A program made the translations under genes and the position numbers. The notes below the pieces were generated by a model. It had not been told where the DNA came from. It did no database searches and was given only the letters and a program-made list of their open reading frames with translations. 64,000 bases of DNA, taken from NCBI GenBank assembly GCA_020633235.1, contig JACKEA010000003.1, forward strand, positions 930,001-994,000, written 5' to 3'. How positions within the stretch are numbered: position 1 is the stretch's first letter; every line of letters starts with the position of its first letter. Positions 33,638 through 40,131 of the stretch are shown here, in pieces. Source of the stretch: Polyangiaceae bacterium (GTDB lineage Bacteria > Myxococcota_A > Polyangia > Polyangiales > Polyangiaceae).

Positions 33638-34898
33638 GGGGTGGGGGCGCGGGCTGCTTCTCGCGAGCGGCGCGCAGCTCGCGGGCGGCACTCTCCAGCT
33701 TCACGCCGTAGTGAAGAAGCTCGTAGTTGCCGTGCCATTGCACGAAGTCCGCACCGCCCATGAAGGCGCCGTGCTTGGCCGTGCGCCCATAGTAGTGCCA
33801 CATGTCGAACTCCAAGAACTCGATCTCTTCGTCGAAGGGCTGGGGCGTGAGCAGTCCGTCTTTGCGCAGATCCGCCACCAGCTTTTCGCTCCGTTGGATC
33901 TTGGTGTTGGTGCTCTCCACCACCTTCTCTGCCCGCTCGAAGTAGTCGTCCACGTTCTTGTCCGTGTGACACTTCTCGCAAACTTCCTTCATCTCGTCCT
34001 GCCCCTTCGGGTAGCCGGGGCGCTTTTGGCTGATGGCCGCGAACAGGTACCAAGAGAGACGTTCGCCCACGTCGTGCGTGACCTTGAGGCCTTCGATGCC
34101 GCTCATGTGACAGGTGGAGCAGGTGGGCACCGGCATGTCGCTGGTGGTGAGGTGCTTCGGATCCGCCGACAGATTCATGCTGCTGCGCTGCGCGGTGAAC
34201 AGCGCGCCGTGCTTGGACTCTTCGTAGATCTCGATCTGCGAGTGATCCGGGCCCATGTGGCACTGCCCGCAGGTGGTGGGCTCGCGTGCCAGCTCGATGG
34301 AACCGGAGTGCCGCGAGTGGCACGGCGTGCAGGTTCCAAAGCTGCCATCGGCGTTGGGCTTGCCGATGGAGTGACAGTTCTGACAGCCGCTGGCGATGGC
34401 GCTCGCGCCTTCCAGCTGGGCCAGGCCGTTGGGCGCGCGGTCCACCGCCTCCGGATGATACTTCTTGGCGAAGGCCAGCTGCTCCGGGGAAAAGTCGTCC
34501 CGCCCGGCGACCGCCGCCCAGGCCGGAGCCGCGTGTCTGCTGCGGGCGAACTGCTCGTACTCCGTGGTGTGGCAGCCCTGACAGTTCTTGGCCGTGAGCT
34601 TCTCGGAAATGGTGAAGCCCTTGTGCTCGATGCCGTGCTGATCCGCCGCCGGCCGATGGCAATCCAGACAGGTGACGCCCTTGGCGGCGTGCTTGCTGCC
34701 TTCGTACTGATGCACGATGGCGCTGGTCTCCCGTCGATGGCACTCGGCACACTTGCCGCTCGCCTTCACCAGATCCGCGCTGGGCTGCGCGACCTCCACC
34801 TTCGGTCGCTGGGCGTTGACCAGGAACGCGACGACGATGGCCGCTGTTCCGATGAACACCGCGATGAATACCGACTTGAACGTGACCCGATCGCGCAC
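33630..34898 (-). CDS. octaheme cytochrome c of the hydroxylamine oxidoreductase (HAO) family
   Basis: A 422-aa periplasmic, membrane-anchored cytochrome. One N-terminal helix (9-28) acts as anchor or uncleaved signal. Eight CxxCH haem sites are present: C50, C77, C106, C172, C190, C210, C260 and C307. The region after the last haem (LEFDMWHYYGRTAKHGAFMGGAD, then FVQWHGNYEL) is like the conserved C-terminal block of HAO-family proteins. In that family one haem is modified by a Tyr in oxidative enzymes; whether this protein has it cannot be read here, so a reductive role (for example, on nitrite or hydroxylamine) is equally possible. GTG 34898 has GGAGGAG seven bases upstream, a strong ribosome site. 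Co-transcribed with the membrane protein. Confidence 0.85.
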   Translation of the reverse strand: MRDRVTFKSVFIAVFIGTAAIVVAFLVNAQRPKVEVAQPSADLVKASGKCAECHRRETSAIVHQYEGSKHAAKGVTCLDCHRPAADQHGIEHKGFTISEKLTAKNCQGCHTTEYEQFARSRHAAPAWAAVAGRDDFSPEQLAFAKKYHPEAVDRAPNGLAQLEGASAIASGCQNCHSIGKPNADGSFGTCTPCHSRHSGSIELAREPTTCGQCHMGPDHSQIEIYEESKHGALFTAQRSSMNLSADPKHLTTSDMPVPTCSTCHMSGIEGLKVTHDVGERLSWYLFAAISQKRPGYPKGQDEMKEVCEKCHTDKNVDDYFERAEKVVESTNTKIQRSEKLVADLRKDGLLTPQPFDEEIEFLEFDMWHYYGRTAKHGAFMGGADFVQWHGNYELLHYGVKLESAARELRAAREKQPAPPPHD

Positions 34899-34990
34899 GG
34901 AGCTCCTCCCTTCCCGCGCAGGACGTTAGCCAACGCGGCCGCAAAGGGCAATGACGTCCGCTCTCGCCAAGGTACTCGCAATGTGCATGG

Positions 34991-35016
34991 GTTTGTCGCG
35001 GCAGCGCGGAACCTCG
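34991..35016 (+). repeat. dispersed GCGGAACC repeat, upstream of the octaheme cytochrome gene
   Basis: GTTTGTCGCGGCAGCGCGG followed by AACCTCG, preceded by GCATG. It lies in the 132-base spacer between the HEAT-like gene and the cytochrome gene, close to the expected cytochrome promoter. Confidence 0.65.
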
Positions 35017-35030
35017 CGGCCGCGGGGCCG

Positions 35031-36755
35031 TCACAAGAGCGCCGCGGCGAAGCGCTGTCCGGCACCGCTGTGCGTCGCGACCCAGTCGCGGACCACGTCG
35101 GGGTGCGCCGCGGCGAGCGCGCGCAGCACTCGCTCGCCCTCCGCGGGCGGTGCGTCGCCGTCTTGCCACTGGGCCATCGCGTCGAGCACCTTCGCGACAA
35201 CGCCGGCGCTGGGCGCGAGATCCGCATAGAGCCACAAGCCCCACGCGACCACGCGGCCACCCTGCACTTGGTGGCCAATCGGCTGCGTCGCGAGCACGCG
35301 TTCCTGCGCGTCGGGAGCCAGCTGCGCGAGGCCGCGTCGGAGCACCCGGGTGTAGCTGATGCCCTGCTGGAACAGCGCCTCGTAGGGCTCCGGCAACGCG
35401 CCCAGCTCCGCCAAGGTGGTGAAGAGCACCGCGCGGATCAGATCGTACTGGGGCGAAGCGAGGAACGGATCGGCGAGGCGCTGGAGCGCCGGAGCGTTCG
35501 AGCCCGCGATCAGCACGTCCACCAAGAGGAGCCCGAGATCGGCGGCGTGCTCGTACTCGTCCGCCTGCAGCGCATCGGACCAGGGCCAGCGGCGCAGCAA
35601 GAGGTAATCGCCCCGGGCGGCCTCGGTGGCGACGGCGAGCAGCGCTGCCTCGTCCAGCGTCGAGAGCGTCAGAACGGCGTCTGCGCTGCGGCCCTGCTGA
35701 CGCGCGATGAGCTCGCGGGAAATCCAGAGCCACGCTGGCACGTCGTTCACCCGCTGGTCGAGAGCGCCGGGCGTTTCGCTCCCGAGGAAGCGCCGCAAGT
35801 CCTCCAAGCGCGCGGGCAGCCCGTGCTCTTGCAGTGCGTAGTAGCCGTCCGCTCCGTTCAGGAACGTCTCGGCGGACAGCTGCGTGAGCACGCGCGTTTG
35901 CTCCTCCGTGAGCTCGCGCGGGTCCCGCGGCGGATGCGGCAGCTCGTGGTCTTTCGGGAACAGCGCGTGCACCGCGCGCGCGGCGACGCGGCTCGCGCTC
36001 CACGTGCCCCGCAGCGCGGCGAGGCACGTCGCGAGATCCGTCGAGCCCAGCTCGGCGGCGCGAGCGGCGATCACTTCCGCGAGCAAGTTGCCGACGTCCC
36101 CGTAGGCCCAGGGCAGCGCGGCGGCCGGCGTGGACAGGCCGTCCACCAGCGGCGGTCCCCAGCGGTCGAAGCCTTCGCTGGACCACCAGGCGCGGACCAC
36201 GGCCCGCATCAAAGCGGCGAGGCCGTCCAACGGCTCGTCGCCGAGGTCGTCGGAGTAGCGGCCCAGCGCCAAGACGATGCTGGCGCGGACGACCTCGACC
36301 TTCTCGCGGGCAAGCCGCGCAGCGAGGGCCGTTCTCGCCTCCGTCACGGTTGCGAACCCCAACGCCAGGGCCGCGGCAGCGCGCACGCCCGCCGCGCGGT
36401 CCGACAGCGCTGCGACGAGCTCTTCTGCCACCGCGCCCAAGGCTTCCGCGCCGGGGACGGCGTGCGGCCGGCCGAGCCAGCGCGCGTGGCTGCCGCCGCA
36501 CGCGAGATCCACACACAGCATGATGAGCCGATCGCGCTCCTTCAGGCGCGCGTCGAAGCACAGCGGCAATAGCAGCGGCAGCGCAACCGCGGCGGCCGGC
36601 GTCGGCGTGCCCTGATGGTTCAGCGCTTCGCTCAACTGGCTGACGGCGTTCTTGCGCACCGATGCCGAGCTCGCGGTCAGCTCCTCGATCCAGGTTGGAA
36701 CCCGAGTGGCGGGTCCGTCGTGGGTTTCGATCGCCGACCAGTCGATCTCGCTCAT
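35031..36755 (-). CDS. HEAT-like helical repeat protein
   Basis: A 574-aa cytoplasmic protein of Ala/Leu-rich helix pairs (SASVRKNAVSQLSEALNHQG, DRAAGVRAAAALALGFATV, EKVEVVRASIVLALGRYSDD), typical of HEAT repeats; these are protein- or DNA-binding scaffolds. No catalytic motif or signal peptide is visible. ATG 36755 (MSEIDWSAIETHDG) is chosen; longer in-frame starts upstream give an Arg-rich run. Function unknown. It ends 132 bases before the octaheme cytochrome start on the same strand, but the spacer carries a repeat, so joint transcription is uncertain. Confidence 0.7.
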   Translation of the reverse strand: MSEIDWSAIETHDGPATRVPTWIEELTASSASVRKNAVSQLSEALNHQGTPTPAAAVALPLLLPLCFDARLKERDRLIMLCVDLACGGSHARWLGRPHAVPGAEALGAVAEELVAALSDRAAGVRAAAALALGFATVTEARTALAARLAREKVEVVRASIVLALGRYSDDLGDEPLDGLAALMRAVVRAWWSSEGFDRWGPPLVDGLSTPAAALPWAYGDVGNLLAEVIAARAAELGSTDLATCLAALRGTWSASRVAARAVHALFPKDHELPHPPRDPRELTEEQTRVLTQLSAETFLNGADGYYALQEHGLPARLEDLRRFLGSETPGALDQRVNDVPAWLWISRELIARQQGRSADAVLTLSTLDEAALLAVATEAARGDYLLLRRWPWSDALQADEYEHAADLGLLLVDVLIAGSNAPALQRLADPFLASPQYDLIRAVLFTTLAELGALPEPYEALFQQGISYTRVLRRGLAQLAPDAQERVLATQPIGHQVQGGRVVAWGLWLYADLAPSAGVVAKVLDAMAQWQDGDAPPAEGERVLRALAAAHPDVVRDWVATHSGAGQRFAAALL

Positions 36756-36802
36756 GGGCCCGCTGACATATCCCGGCGCTGGGCACGGGCCAATCACCCG
36801 CG

Positions 36803-36831
36803 TTGACCCTCGCCATCGCCAACGATAGCGT
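36803..36831 (+). promoter_or_regulatory. strong sigma70-type promoter, leaderless arrangement
   Basis: TTGACC (36803-36808), 17-base spacer, TAGCGT (36826-36831), then seven bases to ATG 36839. This is the best -35/-10 pair in the window and predicts that transcription starts at or beside the start codon; there is no Shine-Dalgarno sequence. Confidence 0.65.
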
Positions 36832-36838
36832 CGAGACC

Positions 36839-37267
36839 ATGAAGCGCATCGCCCTCGTCGTCTCGGTTCTGTTCGCGGTTGGCTCTTTCGGTTGCGGCAG
36901 CGACGACTCGAGCGGGTCCGGCGGTTCGAGCGGGTCCAGTGGCTCCGGCGGCTCCAGCGGTTCCACCGGCGGCAGCGCGGGGGCGGCAACGGGCGGCGCC
37001 GGCGGCAACGGCGGCGCGTCCGGCGGTGGTGCCGGCGGCGCGGGCAGCGGAGATTGCCCCACCTGCCTGGCCTGCGTGCAGAGCGCGTGCGGGACGGAGA
37101 TCACCACCTGCGAAGCCGACACGGAGTGCAAGGCGATCTACGACTGCGTCAAGGCGTGCGGCCAGAAGACGCCGGATCAGTGCATCGCCGACCATCAAGG
37201 CGGCGTCACCATCTGGGCCGGCGTGTCCCAGTGTTTGAACGACAATTGCCTCTCCAGTTGCCAGTAG
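36839..37267 (+). CDS. small lipoprotein with Gly/Ser linker and Cys-rich C-terminus
   Basis: A 142-aa protein. The signal peptide MKRIALVVSVLFAVGSFGC ends in a lipobox. Residues 20-75 are a Gly/Ser/Ala linker (SGGSSGSSGSGG type). The C-terminal 65 residues contain ten Cys (CPTCLACVQSACGTEITTC, CKAIYDCVKACG, ADHQGGV, CLNDNCLSSCQ), a disulphide-rich module found repeatedly in myxobacterial lipoproteins; its function is not known. The start is supported by the promoter described at 36803. The reverse strand upstream carries the HEAT-like gene, so the two genes are divergent with a 83-base gap. Confidence 0.75.
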   Translation: MKRIALVVSVLFAVGSFGCGSDDSSGSGGSSGSSGSGGSSGSTGGSAGAATGGAGGNGGASGGGAGGAGSGDCPTCLACVQSACGTEITTCEADTECKAIYDCVKACGQKTPDQCIADHQGGVTIWAGVSQCLNDNCLSSCQ

Positions 37268-37300
37268 CCCGAGGCGGTTCCGAACCGGGCCGGCCTGCTC

Positions 37301-37306
37301 TACATT
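37301..37306 (+). promoter_or_regulatory. putative -10 box just before the glyoxalase gene
   Basis: TACATT with seven bases to ATG 37314. No Shine-Dalgarno sequence. A palindrome CGGTTC-C-GAACCG lies upstream (37275-37287), which could be an operator or the end of the previous transcript. Confidence 0.4.
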
Positions 37307-37313
37307 GGGCGCC

Positions 37314-37739
37314 ATGCGCTACCTGCACACCATGGTCCGCGTGCAAGACTTGGACGCGGCTCTCGACTTCTTTTGCAACAAGCTGGGCCTGAAAGAGGCG
37401 CGGCGCACGGAGCACGAACAGGGGCGCTTCACCCTGGTGTACCTGGAGACCGGCGCAGCGGGGGACTCGGCGCAGATCGAGCTCACGTACAACTGGGATC
37501 AGAAAGAGCCCTACGGCGGCGGTCGCAATTTCGGCCACGTCGCCTTCGCCGTCGACGACATCTACGCCCTTTGCGAGAAGCTCCAGGCGAGCGGCGTCAC
37601 CATCCTGCGGCCGCCGCGGGACGGGCGCATGGCCTTCGTCCGTTCTCCGGATCAGATCTCCGTAGAGCTCCTGCAAGCCGGCGCCGCGCTCCCGCCCAAG
37701 GAGCCGTGGGCCAGCATGCCCAGCACCGGCGAGTGGTGA
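37314..37739 (+). CDS. gloA: glyoxalase I (lactoylglutathione lyase)
   Basis: A 141-aa metalloenzyme of the VOC superfamily that isomerises the hemithioacetal of methylglyoxal and glutathione. The four metal ligands are visible: H5 (RYLHTMVRV), E56 (QIELTYN), H75 (FGHVAFAV) and E118 (SVELLQ). The length and the N-terminus (MRYLHTMVRVQDLDAALDFF) are typical. ATG 37314; the TTG at 37305 would add three residues. The gene precedes the tRNA-derived repeat region. Confidence 0.92.
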   Translation: MRYLHTMVRVQDLDAALDFFCNKLGLKEARRTEHEQGRFTLVYLETGAAGDSAQIELTYNWDQKEPYGGGRNFGHVAFAVDDIYALCEKLQASGVTILRPPRDGRMAFVRSPDQISVELLQAGAALPPKEPWASMPSTGEW

Positions 37740-37746
37740 ACCGACG

Positions 37747-37767
37747 GGGTTCGCGCCGCAGCGACAT
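37747..37767 (-). repeat. dispersed GCGGAACC repeat, degenerate copy at the edge of the tRNA region
   Basis: On the complement: ATGTCGCTGCGGCGCGAACCC. It keeps the CATG-like start and the GCGGCGCGAACC core with one base lost. It lies between gloA and the first 189-bp unit. Confidence 0.4.
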
Positions 37768-37777
37768 CATGAGGCAC

Positions 37778-38155
37778 TGGCACGCCCGGCAGGATTCGAG
37801 CCGGCGGTCCCAGGGGCGCCGCTGGACTCCATCTGATCTGCTGGGACGATGCACGACTCGCAGGAGGCCGCGAGCACGGGCCCGAAGGGCCCGCGCGCAG
37901 CGAACCGATCAACCGATCGCATGCCTACTGGTCCTCTAGCTCCGTGGCCGTCTTTCGCCGTTTCTGTGGCACGCCCGGCAGGATTCGAGCCGGCGGTCCC
38001 AGGGGCGCCGCTGGACTCCATCTGATCTGCTGGGACGATGCACGCCTTGCAGGAGGCCGCGAGCACGGGCCCGAAGGGCCCGCGCGCAGCGAACCGATCA
38101 ACCGATCGCATGCCTACTGGTCCTCTAGCTCCGTGACCGTCTTTCGCCGTTTCTG
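37778..38155 (-). repeat. 189-bp tandem repeat, two units, each beginning with a tRNA-Arg 3' end
   Basis: Unit 1 (37778-37966) and unit 2 (37967-38155) are nearly identical; the differences are a few bases near positions 75-80 of the unit and one near 174. Each starts with about 22 bases equal to the 3' end of the true tRNA (acceptor, T-arm part, CCA), and the true tRNA begins at the same phase (38156), so the period is exact. The units lack anticodon and D-arm. Each contains a hairpin CGGGCCC-GAA-GGGCCCG (37877-37893 and 38066-38082). Reading along the tRNA direction, the units follow the tRNA, so they may be part of the same primary transcript. Confidence 0.85.
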
Positions 38156-38231
38156 TGGCACGCCCGGCAGGATTCGAACCTGCGACCAGTGGATTAGAAA
38201 TCCACCGCTCTATCCACTGAGCTACGGGCGC
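38156..38231 (-). tRNA. tRNA-Arg (anticodon TCT)
   Basis: A full 76-base cloverleaf on the minus strand with encoded CCA: acceptor GCGCCCG/CGGGCGT, D-arm, anticodon stem GTGGA/TCCAC, loop TTTCTAA (anticodon TCT, reading AGA), T-arm GCAGG/CCTGC with TTCGAAT, discriminator G. The first pair would be a G-U wobble, which is unusual. Immediately downstream in its direction are the tRNA-tail repeats. Confidence 0.95.
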
Positions 38232-38275
38232 AAAGGACGCAGTCGGAGCGATTGGTCCTCGGCCCGGGGCCCCTG

Positions 38276-39106
38276 TCAAGCGCCGGCGGGCGCGCGGAAC
38301 GGGGCCACCAGCTCCTCGCTCCGGGCGGCGAGACGCTGCCGCGCGCTGGCGTCGTAGGCGGCGGGGTTGGCCCGGGCGGGGGCCTGGACGTCGTAATACT
38401 GGCCGGATTTCTCGCCGGAAAGCGCGCGCTCCACGGCGGAAACGATGGCGTCACGACCGATGCTGGCGGGACCGTGGGGCTCGATGCCAATGCCGCGCAC
38501 CATGTTGGTGTCGAGCAGCGTGCCCGGATGCAGCACCGTCACCACGCGATCGGGATGCGCTGCTGCCAGGTCGAAGGAGCTCATCACCAGCGCGAGCTTG
38601 CTGCGCCGATAGGCGACGATCCCGGAGTAGCCGCGCTCCGTCATCAGGTCGTCGAAGTCCAGCGGCTCTTGGCCGATGGACGCCACGTTCACGATCGCGC
38701 GGCGCGGGATTCCGGCGCGGAGCAGGTCCGTGGTCAACAAGTACGGCGCGAGGTAGTTCACGGCGAGGCGTAGCTCGAAGCCGTCTTCTGAGGTTTCCCG
38801 CTGCGTGCGATCGTGTCCGAAACCCACGCCGGCGTTGTTCACCAGCACGTCGAGGTTCGGCACGCGCTTCTCGATCTCTTCGGCCAGACGCTTCGTCTGG
38901 GCCAGGGAGGAGAGATCCGCGAGCAGCCCCTCCGCGCGGATGCCGGCCTTGCGGAGCTCTCCCACGCTGCGCTCGACCTTGTCGGCGCTGCGCCCATGGG
39001 CGAACACGTGCGCACCACGGCGGCCGAGCTCCTCCACGGCCAGCCGCCCGATGCCGTCCGTGGCCCCCATCAGCACGATGGAAACTCCCGAGAGATCTTG
39101 GTTCAT
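38276..39106 (-). CDS. short-chain dehydrogenase/reductase
   Basis: A 276-aa NAD(P)-dependent SDR. The cofactor motif GATDGIG is at 14-20; LDVLVNNAGVGFG and the catalytic YRRSK with a preceding Ser (VNVASIGQEP) are present. After the catalytic part, 50 extra C-terminal residues (YYDVQAPARANPAAYDASAR) resemble the retinol-dehydrogenase/WW-oxidoreductase type of SDR. Substrate unknown. ATG 39106 (MNQDLSGVSIVLMG) is chosen. A dispersed repeat abuts the start codon, so the gene's 5' untranslated region, if any, is repeat sequence. Confidence 0.88.
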   Translation of the reverse strand: MNQDLSGVSIVLMGATDGIGRLAVEELGRRGAHVFAHGRSADKVERSVGELRKAGIRAEGLLADLSSLAQTKRLAEEIEKRVPNLDVLVNNAGVGFGHDRTQRETSEDGFELRLAVNYLAPYLLTTDLLRAGIPRRAIVNVASIGQEPLDFDDLMTERGYSGIVAYRRSKLALVMSSFDLAAAHPDRVVTVLHPGTLLDTNMVRGIGIEPHGPASIGRDAIVSAVERALSGEKSGQYYDVQAPARANPAAYDASARQRLAARSEELVAPFRAPAGA

Positions 39107-39107
39107 G

Positions 39108-39131
39108 GGTTTGTTTGTGCGGCGCGATGCC
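39108..39131 (+). repeat. dispersed GCGGAACC repeat beside the SDR start codon
   Basis: GGTTTGTTTGTGCGGCGCGATGCC with the CATG of the consensus formed by the SDR start codon (on the complement). Degenerate in its second half. Confidence 0.45.
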
Positions 39132-39186
39132 GTCACGGCAAGCCTCCGGTGCAGCGGGGCGGCGACTTTGCTACACCACGGTCGCA

Positions 39187-40131
39187 ATGACGCGGCGGGG
39201 AAACGGCAGATCCGGTGCGGCGGGGCTCGTCGCCTTGGCCATCGTCGCCGTAGCGTGCGCCCGCGAGCGCACTGCCGCACCCCCGCCGGCTGCACCCGGG
39301 CCCGGACCCGCGCTGACGCCGGCGCCCTCCACGTCGCGGGCGCCCTCCGTCGCGCCCACCCACAGCGGCACGGATGCGTGGGCCGCGACCTGCGCGGCCG
39401 CGTCGAGCTGCGGCGTGTGCATGAATCGGCCGCCCTGTACCTGGTGCGCCGGCGACGAACGTTGCGTGAGCCCCGACGGCGCGTGCACGTCCAAGCGCTT
39501 GGCGGACGGCGCGGCGTGCATGACGGCACCTCTGGCGCTGGAACAGGAGCGGCACCCGGAGCTCGCCTCCGGGCTGCGCCCCTATCAGCTCGTGCGTGAG
39601 AGCAAGACGCTGTCCGCCGCGTCCTTTCGCCAAGAGCGCTTCTTCATCAACGACGGCGACTGCTTCGCGATCCTCACGGAGAGCAGCGCGCCCCTCCGGC
39701 TTCACTACGCCATCGCGGAGCGGGGCACCCCCGATCCGACGAGCAAGAAGCCTCCGCCAGAGCCGGGAACGGGCAAGGCCGGAAAGGACGCAGAGCTGTC
39801 TCCGGAGTTCTGCCCCTACGAGCCCGTGTATCTGGTGGTCACCTCGCTGTCACCCTCCGCGAGCGCAGTGGGCGAGGTGCGCTTGCATCTCTTGCGACGC
39901 CCGCATCCGGATCCTGCGCGGCTCGAGCGCGAACGGCCGCCGCGTCCCACCGGAGGCAACTGCTCGAGCTACGAGTGCGGCGAAGATTGCACCAGTGAGC
40001 TAAACGCCTGCAACCTCGACTGCTTCCGCTACGGCCGCCACGAGATGGGCAGCGAGAGTCTGTGCAAGGCGGGCTGCAATCAGGCCCATCGCAGCTGCGA
40101 GCGCAGCTGCCGCATCCCCTGCCCGCGTTAG
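39187..40131 (+). CDS. Cys-rich lipoprotein, function unknown
   Basis: A 314-aa protein. The signal peptide (MTRRGNGRSGAAGLVALAIVAVAC) ends in a lipobox. A Pro/Ala-rich linker precedes a short Cys module (CGVCMNRPPCTWCAGDERCVSPDGAC) like PSI/plexin-type disulphide modules. The middle (FFINDGDCFAILTESSAPLRLHY) is beta-rich and the C-terminal 55 residues contain a second Cys cluster (CSSYECGEDC, CNLDCFRYG, CKAGCNQAHRSCERSC). Not recognised beyond that. The gene ends in overlap with the kinase gene on the opposite strand (TTAG, four bases). Start ATG 39187 is not preceded by a clear ribosome site. Confidence 0.65.
   Translation: MTRRGNGRSGAAGLVALAIVAVACARERTAAPPPAAPGPGPALTPAPSTSRAPSVAPTHSGTDAWAATCAAASSCGVCMNRPPCTWCAGDERCVSPDGACTSKRLADGAACMTAPLALEQERHPELASGLRPYQLVRESKTLSAASFRQERFFINDGDCFAILTESSAPLRLHYAIAERGTPDPTSKKPPPEPGTGKAGKDAELSPEFCPYEPVYLVVTSLSPSASAVGEVRLHLLRRPHPDPARLERERPPRPTGGNCSSYECGEDCTSELNACNLDCFRYGRHEMGSESLCKAGCNQAHRSCERSCRIPCPR

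Noticed and set aside
33396..36572. A plus-strand open frame of 1058 codons antisense to the HEAT and cytochrome genes
   Set aside because: His/Arg/Ala/Gly-rich with no domain; the opposite strand carries motif-supported genes.
33634..37131. A minus-strand open frame of 1165 codons spanning the cytochrome and HEAT genes
   Set aside because: It is Arg/Ala-rich and reads one frame off the octaheme cytochrome, whose eight CxxCH sites and strong ribosome site are in the other frame. High GC gives long spurious frames.
37778..38231. Integrative element bordered by tRNA att sites
   Set aside because: No integrase, transfer or phage gene lies in the region, and the units are only 189 bp. The att idea is kept only as one explanation of the repeat.
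37767..38279. A 170-codon minus-strand frame over the tRNA region with VAQWIERWISN and SNPAGRA repeated
   Set aside because: The repeated peptide is a translation of the tRNA-Arg and its 3' fragments. The frame follows the 189-bp repeat exactly and has no signal or conserved domain, so it is an artefact of RNA and repeat sequence.
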